Assembly: GCA_011503125.2 (NCBI GenBank)
Contig: WWBZ02000022.1
Span: 2,976,001-3,040,000 of the forward strand
Length of the DNA: 64,000 nucleotides
Reading direction: 5' to 3'
DNA from: Botryosphaeria dothidea
Lineage: Eukaryota; Ascomycota; Dothideomycetes; Botryosphaeriales; Botryosphaeriaceae
Position 1 is the first letter of the stretch; each line of letters starts with the position of its first letter. The notes below the pieces were generated by a model. That model had not been told where the DNA came from. It saw only the letters and a list, made by a program, of their open reading frames with translations, and ran no database searches. Shown here in pieces: positions 56,687 to 64,000 of the stretch. The translations under genes were made by a program, and so were the position numbers.

Positions 56687-58606
56687 CAGGTGTTTCACGT
56701 GTAAAAACGAACATACACAGTACAGTACGATTTACGACCTCTTTCACGACTGGTAGATGATTGGGAGACGACATAGTTTGGTTGAGGCCATCGGGAGATG
56801 GGGGGCGGGGTTGTGGTGGGCTTAGCGGGGATGCGAAAACGACCCTGGCACAACATGTTCCAGCTGGAGTGAATTTCGTTGGGTTTTATTTTTGGGGCTA
56901 TATTTGCACAACTGCAGAGCTGCATGTCTGGCGCTGTTGGGTTCTTTTTTACTAGACCTTGTCATTCCCACGAAAACGAGCGCGAGCGAGCGAAGGGAGT
57001 TTGGACTTTTTCTTCTTTTCGGCATGCTTGGCACAGATTCCCTCCCACACCGCATGTACAGTGTAGTCGGCCGGGAATAAGGTAGTTCCCATTTAATGCA
57101 TGGCGTGATTGGCTACTCCAGAGAAGGGTTGGACTGGTGTTCACGTGGGTGGATGTTTTGCCTCACATTTGGGGCTTCGCTTGGGGATGCTGCGGGCCCA
57201 GGAGCGGCGTCCAGCGAACCCTTGCGCAGTGCGCATCAGATGCCGCTGTCGACAAGAGATAGGCGGTCATCTGGAGACTCGGTCTGCAGGCGCACAGCGA
57301 TCAGCTTGGGGTGCAGAAGTCATCTGAACGCGGGATGTGAGACGCAGAATCTGCTTAACTCGGGTCCCAAACACGTCCCGGCCTCTTATCTGAGGCGGTC
57401 TGCCTGGGTGGCGACTGGCGATAGACGTTCAGATGCAGGCCTTAATTTTCAGCAGGCGCGGCAGGCTCGACCGCATCGGTCTCGCGGCAGGCACACGCGA
57501 TCCGCACAGCCGTCTCGGCATTCCAGCCGAGTCATTTTGAGTGAGTGGAGCGGCCTGGGGGCACGCTCTCGGAGGAGGTCGAGATTGTTGCGTAGACGTG
57601 AGCAAGGCAGAGAAGCTGCCATCAGCCGTCGACGCACGCGATTTGCTGGCGGCTGCAAGCCAAGACTGGGAGGGCTCGGGCTAAGAGCTCCGCCAAGCGG
57701 GCGCGGAGCCTGAGGAGGGCGGCGCCATGGATGCGAGAACGAATACAAGAATGAGCCGGGCGGCGCAGCTCCACCGTCTGCCATCGCCTATCTCACCAAG
57801 CCGGCTTGCCAGTTCTTTGCGGTGCTTTTTCGAGGTCTGGCAGCTTGGCGCTCTCCGGCGAGGTGCGACACACGCAGAGAACGACGGCGGGCGAGGGAGA
57901 GGTCCAATCCCAGCGTGCCATTTGAGCCGTCAAGGAGGCTCTGTTCCCCGCGCACAGAACATCGGGCGGCGGGGCGCACCTCCGTCATTGCCCAGTTGGC
58001 GAGTAAGGCCGAGCGGTGGGCGTTGATAGCTGCGTCACCCGAAGCGGCAACATCCATGTAAGTTCGCCCACGGCCCCGAGCCTAGTTAAACATTGAGATC
58101 CCATGTGTTTCGTTTCTTCTTCCGCCAGCTCTTTTGCCTCTGCGAGCGGAGCCTGCCCACCATTCGTTGCACCGCACAGCTGAGCTCATTGTTGTGTGAC
58201 CTGCAGTCGCCCGCCTCGCTACCGCCGCGCAGGGCTCGAAACGCATCCTGCGCTTCTCCAGAAGATTCGCTGCCCTACCACAACACCGCCGCCACGACCA
58301 GCACCCACCAGACCGCCGCAGGCATCCTCTAGGCCCTCTCGAACCCCTTGCCACACCGCCCTTGCGGCTATTTGGAGCGGCGACTGGGCGCGACCAGCGG
58401 CTACATGCAGCAAAGTTCAGCACCCGAACCCCCGGCGAGCAGAGCGACTGACGGCGCATACAACACCGCGCCCTCCGTATTTGTCGGCACATAACCGCCC
58501 TACCCGCCACCCATAGACGAGCCCGCCTGTCGTTACCGCTCCACGTTTCTTTTTGTGCCCACAAGAGGAGGTTGCGCAGGGCTACAGGAGCCAGGAGCTG
58601 TCAAAA
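56687..58606. other. 1.9-kb intergenic region, no gene seen
   Basis: This separates the arrestin from the antiporter. GC-rich overlapping frames lack recognisable domains and have the look of noncoding leader or promoter. Confidence 0.45.
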
Positions 58607-61600
58607 ATGGCGTGGGAACACCTGTCCATTACCAAGCCGCACTTGGTGTACATCATCCTGGGCGGCTTCACCTCGCTGTTCATGCTCTGCTCCTCGGTGA
58701 TCAAGGAGCGGTTGTACATAGGCGAAGCCACCGTCGCGACCATATGCGGCATCATCTTCGGACCCCATGCCGCCAATCTAATCAATCCCTTGTCATGGGG
58801 CAACACCGATCTGATCACTCTCGAGTTCTCTCGTATCGTCCTGGTCGTCCAGTGTTTTGCCGTTGGAGTCGAATTGCCCAAGGCGTACATGGAGCGCCAT
58901 TGGAGGTCCGTTACCGCCCTGCTAATCCCAGTCATGACCTTTGGCTGGTTGGTAACGAGCTTGTTTATCTGGGGCCTGATGCACCAGTGGCTCAACTGGC
59001 TCGACAGTCTGTGCATTGCTGCCTGTGTCACTGCCACCGATCCCGTCCTGGCCTCGTCCGTCGTCGGTAAGGGCAAATTCGCGAAGCGTGTACCGAAGCA
59101 CTTGCGTGATCTTTTGTCCGCTGAGTCGGGCTGCAACGACGGCATGGCTTTCCCTTTCATCTACCTGGCTGTCTATATTATCCGCTACAAGCACCATCCC
59201 AACGAGGTGGCCCTGCACTGGTTCTGTTACACCATTTTGTACGAGTGTATCTTCGGTGCCGTCTTTGGTGTGACCATCGGCTACATTGCCAGGCGCCTCA
59301 TTAGATACTCTCATGAGCGCGATCTTATTGATCGCGAGAGCTTCTTGGTCTTCTACTTTGTTCTTGCGCTATTCTGTGCGGGCTCAGGTAGTTTGCTAGG
59401 TATGGATGACTTACTTATAGGATTCGCATGCGGAGTCGGCTTCAGTAACGACGGCTGGTTCTTGGAGAAGACGGAGGAATCCCACGTTTCCAACGTCATT
59501 GATCTGCTCATCAACTTGACATTCTTCGTCTACTTCGGAACCATCATTCCCTGGGAGCAGTTCAACGCGCCGAACGTCATCGGAACCACCCCGTGGAAAC
59601 TGGTCGTCATTGCAATCCTCGTTCTTTTCTTCCGCCGGATTCCCATCATGATAGCCATGAAACCAATTATACCGGATATCAAGACATACCGCGAGGCGCT
59701 TTTCGCTGGCCATTTCGGTCCTATCGGAGTCGGTGCTATCTTCATCGCCATTCTGGCTCGTGCCGAGCTGGAAACTGAAGAAACAACACCACTAGCCGAA
59801 CTTCCACCAGAAGGGTTCCCTCACCTTAACATCATCGAGTTGATTTGGCCCATAACATGTTTCCTGGTCATCTGTTCTATTATCGTCCACGGCTCTTCGA
59901 TCGCCGTATTCACCCTCGGCAAGCACATTAACACGTTGACATTGACTCTGTCTTACACTCAGGCCAACGAAGATGGACCTACCTGGATGGATCGTCTGCC
60001 GCGTATTCAGTCTCGTTCCAAGAGCTCAATGTCTCTTCGTAGGCCTGGAGAGCAAGAGACGGACTCTTCATATGATGAGAAGAATGACTTCGGGGGCGAA
60101 GGGCCTTTCGCTTTCCCTCGTAACTTCCTCAGGAACAAGAAAGATGAAGACGTCCAGAGCCGGTCGTCTAGCCGCCGGCCTACCAGGCGTAGAAGGATCG
60201 AGGGTATCGGTGGTCCGATCAGCCAGTCTGCAATCACACCTGCGCGTCGTGAGCAGGATCCTGCTGACATCCCTCCGAACGCGCGCGAAGATTCCGAGAC
60301 TACTGCTTTGAACAGCGACGAATCTCCTGACATTGAGAAGATCAGATCTCCCGAGGAGGAAGTGTATCAGGAAGGTGATCACATGATTATCGAGGACGAA
60401 GAGGGTAATGTTCTGGAAGTCAAGGACGTCAAGGGCCTATCTAAAGAAGAGATTCAACGTCTGGCTAGGGAAGATGGCCGGAGACTCCAGAAGGAAAAGG
60501 ACGTGGAGGGAGGTGTTGCGCAGACCGAGGACGACCAGCATGTCGATGAGGGTGCAAAGGTAGCTCACGAAGTCAAGGACACCGCTGAACATCCGAAGAA
60601 GCACTGGCGCGACATGGGCAAGATGCTCCACCGTCGTAACACCGCCGAAGCTGAAGCCGAACACGCCGCCAAGAAGAAGCGTGGTCCTGCCCTAGCTTAC
60701 CAGTTCGGCAACACGATCATCGTTGAAGACGAGGATGGTGAAGTCATTAAGAAGTACGACATCCCTCACGAGTCTTCAAAGCAGAGCGAGAAGGGCGCCG
60801 GCACCGAGAAGACTCGCCAGCGTCTCGCAAGAATGGGTACCCTCCTCGGCATGTCCCACGGCGATGCGGAAGCAGTAGCAACTCATGGAGAAACCGCCGC
60901 CGAGGGCGAAAGGGCCGCAAAGTCCGCCCGAGACGAGAAGAGGAAGAAACGGATGCAGGAGGAACAGAGCGATGACGAGCATATCCGCTTCACGGTCAAC
61001 GCCGGCGGTCGCCGCATGAGCAAGGCAGAGTTCATCCAGCAAATTCAGCAGATGGATCCCAAGGCTCGCACCAAGTTCGTTGAGAACAGTGACGTGCCCG
61101 AGCGCGTCAAGGAGGAGGCACGCCACGATGCGCGGGAGCATGCCCGCAACAAGCAAGCCGCCGGTGCTGAAGGCAGCGCCGAAGGTCGTGGCCGCAAGGC
61201 GTCAAATGCCGCCGCTACTGCCGCCGGCGTCCGCGTATCGGCTTCAAAAGAGCGTGCCGCGAAGGGCCCGGAGGGCTTGACGCTCGTCGACTCGGACGAG
61301 GAGGAGGTGCCGTTCCACAGCGTGCGCGACGCGCTCGGCGGCCGCCAGACGGCAGCCGAAGCCCGCCGTCGCCAGATCGGCGCCACCACGGCCAGCTCGT
61401 CCCGCTCGCCAGGCGCGACCGCCAGTCCGCTCGGCCGCCCGAGCACCGAAGGCTCGACGAGCAGCCGTCGCGGCGTGAAGGTGTCGGGCCGCACGGAGAA
61501 GGGCGATAAGCTGCGCGCGCAGCCGACGCACCTGGACGAGGGTGAGACGGCGGCAGAGCGCAGGAGAAGAGAGGGTGCGCTGGGTCTCGGAGGTGGAGGC

Positions 61601-62032
61601 AACGACTCGTCGGACAGCGAGAGCGAGGAGGAGGGCGGCAAGGGCATCAGGAGGCAAGCACCCGCCGAGAGGAAGGCGGCCAAGGCGGTGGCCGCCGAGC
61701 AGAAGGAGAGAGAAGAGAACGAAAGAGTTGTTAGGGAGGAGGCGGAGGCGGAGGCAAAGGCAGAGGCAGAAGCGAAGGCGGAAGCGGAAGCGAAGGCGGA
61801 GGCGGAGGCGGAAGCAGAGGCAGAGAGGAAGAAGCAGGAAGAGGAAGAGGAGGCAGCAAAGCAGAAGACTCCCGGCATTAGGTTCGCGGAACCTACCAGG
61901 CCGACGGAGCAGCAGCAGGAAGGTGGGAATGGTGAGGGGCAGGAGGGTGGAGATGGTGCGGAGGGGAGCGGGAACGGTGGTAAGGGCCATCATAAGAGGA
62001 GTTCGAGCGGGTTGCGGTGGTTCAAGAAATGA
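58607..62032 (+). CDS. Na+/H+ antiporter, Nha1/Sod2 type
   Basis: Plasma-membrane monovalent-cation/proton antiporter of the CPA1 family, needed for sodium tolerance and pH balance. Single exon, 1141 residues. The membrane part (about 12-440) has about 12 hydrophobic segments. ATDPVLASSVVG (143-154) and SGCNDGMAFPF (174-184) hold the conserved acidic residues of the ion path. The remaining tail of about 700 residues is cytosolic and hydrophilic, as is usual for fungal Nha1, but is longer than in most. It contains acidic, Arg-rich and Ser-rich segments, and a run of about 35 residues made of Glu, Ala and Lys near residues 1043-1078 (coding 61735-61830). The ATG at 58607 starts AWEHLSITKPHLVYI, the family beginning; upstream frame has no ATG. 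Confidence 0.93.
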   Translation: MAWEHLSITKPHLVYIILGGFTSLFMLCSSVIKERLYIGEATVATICGIIFGPHAANLINPLSWGNTDLITLEFSRIVLVVQCFAVGVELPKAYMERHWRSVTALLIPVMTFGWLVTSLFIWGLMHQWLNWLDSLCIAACVTATDPVLASSVVGKGKFAKRVPKHLRDLLSAESGCNDGMAFPFIYLAVYIIRYKHHPNEVALHWFCYTILYECIFGAVFGVTIGYIARRLIRYSHERDLIDRESFLVFYFVLALFCAGSGSLLGMDDLLIGFACGVGFSNDGWFLEKTEESHVSNVIDLLINLTFFVYFGTIIPWEQFNAPNVIGTTPWKLVVIAILVLFFRRIPIMIAMKPIIPDIKTYREALFAGHFGPIGVGAIFIAILARAELETEETTPLAELPPEGFPHLNIIELIWPITCFLVICSIIVHGSSIAVFTLGKHINTLTLTLSYTQANEDGPTWMDRLPRIQSRSKSSMSLRRPGEQETDSSYDEKNDFGGEGPFAFPRNFLRNKKDEDVQSRSSSRRPTRRRRIEGIGGPISQSAITPARREQDPADIPPNAREDSETTALNSDESPDIEKIRSPEEEVYQEGDHMIIEDEEGNVLEVKDVKGLSKEEIQRLAREDGRRLQKEKDVEGGVAQTEDDQHVDEGAKVAHEVKDTAEHPKKHWRDMGKMLHRRNTAEAEAEHAAKKKRGPALAYQFGNTIIVEDEDGEVIKKYDIPHESSKQSEKGAGTEKTRQRLARMGTLLGMSHGDAEAVATHGETAAEGERAAKSARDEKRKKRMQEEQSDDEHIRFTVNAGGRRMSKAEFIQQIQQMDPKARTKFVENSDVPERVKEEARHDAREHARNKQAAGAEGSAEGRGRKASNAAATAAGVRVSASKERAAKGPEGLTLVDSDEEEVPFHSVRDALGGRQTAAEARRRQIGATTASSSRSPGATASPLGRPSTEGSTSSRRGVKVSGRTEKGDKLRAQPTHLDEGETAAERRRREGALGLGGGGNDSSDSESEEEGGKGIRRQAPAERKAAKAVAAEQKEREENERVVREEAEAEAKAEAEAKAEAEAKAEAEAEAEAERKKQEEEEEAAKQKTPGIRFAEPTRPTEQQQEGGNGEGQEGGDGAEGSGNGGKGHHKRSSSGLRWFKK
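61735..61835 (+). repeat. GCGGAGGCG-like imperfect coding repeat in antiporter tail
   Basis: Purine-rich 6-mers and 9-mers of the GAGGCGGA type, coding alternating Glu, Ala and Lys. The peptide would form a charged helix; the length may vary between strains. Confidence 0.8.
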
Positions 62033-62953
62033 GATGAGGGTTATATGATGGAATGAGGTTTGGGTGGGAAAACCAAAAACAGATGATATGAAAGGGGATG
62101 AATGGTCATTGATCATGATAAAGGTGGGCTTTTGATGGTTTTATGCTTTTTTACTTGAGCTTAACATACGTAATATCTCTTTCTTTTTCCATTTGGTATG
62201 GGGTATGGTGGTTCGGTGGGTTTACCGGCCGTTCGATTTTGGGTGGCAGAGTCTAGAGAGGGGATTATCTGTCCTTTGAATGACTACGGTCTTTCTCGAC
62301 AAAGACAGAGAAACCTGTATCGGGAAAGATGACAAGGAAGCGATTTCTTGTCTGTTCGCAGATAAAAAGCGAATGAGCACATTGAGATGTAGCACAGATT
62401 GACTAGAATTCTTGAAATTGAAAGATACCAGTTCGACTCGCGTCTAAATAGGTAGTTGAAGCAATTCTTTGACGTGAACCGTATAAAGTCGCATCGAGGT
62501 ACTTCTTGTAGGCTCAAATATTTTTGTCCTCCTTGAACCATATATACATACCAGAAAGCTGATGAAGAAATGGCTGGATATAAGATGCGTTGGTTAGACT
62601 AGCTCCTTCCACCAAAAAAATTAATTTCGTCCATTGCTGGAATAGGAGAGTGGAAACGATGCTAGCAAAAACGGAATATTTATGATTCATGTTGTTACTG
62701 TTCAAACTGCTATGCAATCACAACTCCCTTCGTAGCCATCTCTTGTTTTGCCTCAAGCTCCCAATGAATGCTCAGATGCAGCCCTCTATAATTTTGGTCA
62801 TTCTTACAGCAAATATAAATCAACATATACCCCAACGAAGGGAGAATGGATCTTTCTCCCTTTGGTCTCCTACGTGAAGTTCCCTGTAGGCTGCATTCGC
62901 GAGACACGCTTGTGTTCTCTTCTCTTGAAAATCCATCTCTTCATGGCCATTTC
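62033..62953. other. convergent intergenic region
   Basis: This 921-bp gap between the antiporter and porphobilinogen deaminase is AT-rich on the right and has no supported gene. Confidence 0.45.
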
Positions 62954-64000
62954 TTACGCATCGCCCTGTTCCTTGATGATGTCCCTATTCCAATTGATCT
63001 TCTCCAAAATGGCCGCCGCCCCCCTCTCGACCAGCGCCTGAGCGGCCTTCCTGCCAAACTCATCCGATGCCTCCCTGCTATCGATCTTCTCCGTCAGCTC
63101 GACCTCGGCGGCCTCCTTACCGTCCAAGCTGGTGACGACAGCGCGCATAACGAGCTCATCCCCCTCCTCGCTGACCCACTCAGTCTCGACACCAATAGGC
63201 ACACTGCACCCGCCCTCGAGCGTCCGCATAAGACTGCGCTCAGCCAGACAAGCGCGCGCAGTGCGCTCGGATCCCACCTTCGCCAGCAGCGCCCTCGTCG
63301 CCTCGTCGTCCGACCGGACCTCGATCCCCAGAGCGCCCTGGCCGACGGCGTGCAGCATGCCGCCCTCCTTGCTGCTCAGGAGGCTGGTGATGCGGCCTTC
63401 CAGCCCCAGCCGCTTGAGCCCTGCGGCCGCCAGGATGAGCGCCGTGTACTGGACGTCGTTCGGGTCGGTGCTGTCGAGCTTGGCCAGGCGCGTGCCGACG
63501 TTGCCGCGCACGTCGGCGAAGCGCAGGTGCGGGTACAGCCGCCTGAGCTGCGCGGAGCGGCGGACCGAGGACGTGCCGATGACGGAGCCGGCGGGCAGGG
63601 TCGAGATGGTGGCGTGCGAGGAGGCGGTGGCCGGCTCGGCGGCGAGGGAGGCCTTGAGGACGAAGGCGTCGCGCGGGTCTTCGCGCGGGAAGATGGCGCC
63701 GATGCTCATGCCGGGCGGTAGTTGCGTGGGCATGTCTATGGGTAGGGACACTGTGTCAGTATGCTATGGTCTGAGGGGCGTTTATGGGCAATTGGATGCT
63801 CTCGAAGTCTACGAGTCTTCCATCCGTTTTGTACATCGGTAGGAAACCTTTCGAAGGGCATGGCTGCTAAGCTGTGGGAGATCTCACCCTTTAGGCTGTG
63901 CACAATCATATCCAGCTCCCCCTTCGCTAGTAGCGCCTCTAGCTCGTGCGTCCACAGGCTCTTAGCACCGAACTCGTGCAGCGCCGTCGTCTGGTTCTTG
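62954..64000 (-). CDS. HEM3: porphobilinogen deaminase / hydroxymethylbilane synthase, partial
   Basis: Third enzyme of haem synthesis; condenses four porphobilinogen units into hydroxymethylbilane. Two exons are seen (63888 to beyond the right edge, and 62954-63735), separated by an intron of 152 bp. The N-terminal part lies outside the window. The upstream piece ends ELDMIVHSLK and joins DMPTQLPPGMSIGAIFPR, the standard sequence. TSSVRRSAQLRRLYP and DVRGNVGTRLAKLD carry the substrate-binding arginines. The cofactor-attachment motif EGGCSVPIGV has the Cys that binds dipyrromethane. The C-terminal domain is complete. Orientation is toward the antiporter, with 921 bp between the stop codons. 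Confidence 0.95.

Noticed and set aside
61045..62116. long Ala/Ser-rich and Leu-rich frames antisense to the antiporter tail
   Set aside because: Direct consequence of the Glu/Ala/Lys repeat read on the other strand.
62846..63721. 291-codon frame antisense to porphobilinogen deaminase
   Set aside because: Overlaps the HEM3 exon on the other strand and has no recognised domain.

Overview
The window looks like nuclear DNA of a filamentous ascomycete (Pezizomycotina; the class Dothideomycetes is a guess, not shown). The evidence is many GT-AG introns of about 48-90 bp, a HET-domain gene, a fungal Zn2Cys6 regulator with a long middle-homology region, an NmrA-like gene, and a transposon island whose coding relics are broken by G/C to A/T transitions of the kind produced by repeat-induced point mutation (RIP). 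Eighteen protein-coding genes are supported, seventeen complete and one cut by the right edge. Fourteen contain introns that I placed from splice signals plus protein continuity; four are read as single exons or single-exon in view.

Left part (0.5-11.7 kb): a Gfo/Idh/MocA oxidoreductase (+), the mitochondrial ribosomal protein bS6m/MRP17 (-) and the glycine cleavage H protein (+) read from a 253-bp shared promoter, a second Gfo/Idh/MocA oxidoreductase (-) with a 511-bp intron, an NmrA-like Rossmann protein (-), and an acidic single-pass membrane protein (+). Middle (14-25.9 kb): a GNAT acetyltransferase, an amino-acid permease, a HET-domain protein, a Gln/Tyr-rich glycine-zipper protein, a 4HBT thioesterase divergent from an RluA-type pseudouridine synthase, and a small secreted six-cysteine protein. 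Next (26.4-35.8 kb): a DHX29/DHX57-type DEAH helicase divergent from an aprataxin (Hnt3-like) DNA-repair hydrolase, then a Zn2Cys6 regulator that resembles Aro80.

From about 36.3 to 47.2 kb lies an AT-rich, gene-free transposon island. It holds a DD34E Tc1/mariner transposase pseudogene, a solo LTR, a LINE reverse-transcriptase relic, and a layered insertion. A Ty3/gypsy chromovirus (3' LTR at 39452-39698, pol at 45167-47225) appears to have entered the LINE. A complete Ty1/copia element (39727-45166; two 148-bp LTRs, 5-bp GTAGG target duplication, primer site matching the anticodon arm of initiator tRNA-Met) then entered the gypsy element. All open frames in it are broken.

Right part (48.9-64 kb): a Dpb11/Rad4(Cut5)/TopBP1 checkpoint scaffold with seven exons (-), an alpha-arrestin with PPxY and LPxY motifs (+), an Nha1/Sod2-type Na+/H+ antiporter with a very long charged tail (+), and porphobilinogen deaminase (-), whose N-terminus lies outside the window. 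There is no operon-like or biosynthetic cluster logic. The genes are mostly housekeeping, arranged in divergent and convergent pairs, and the transposon island is the only accessory region. I did not find a convincing new multi-gene system. The most distinctive structure is the dated three-layer transposon nest.
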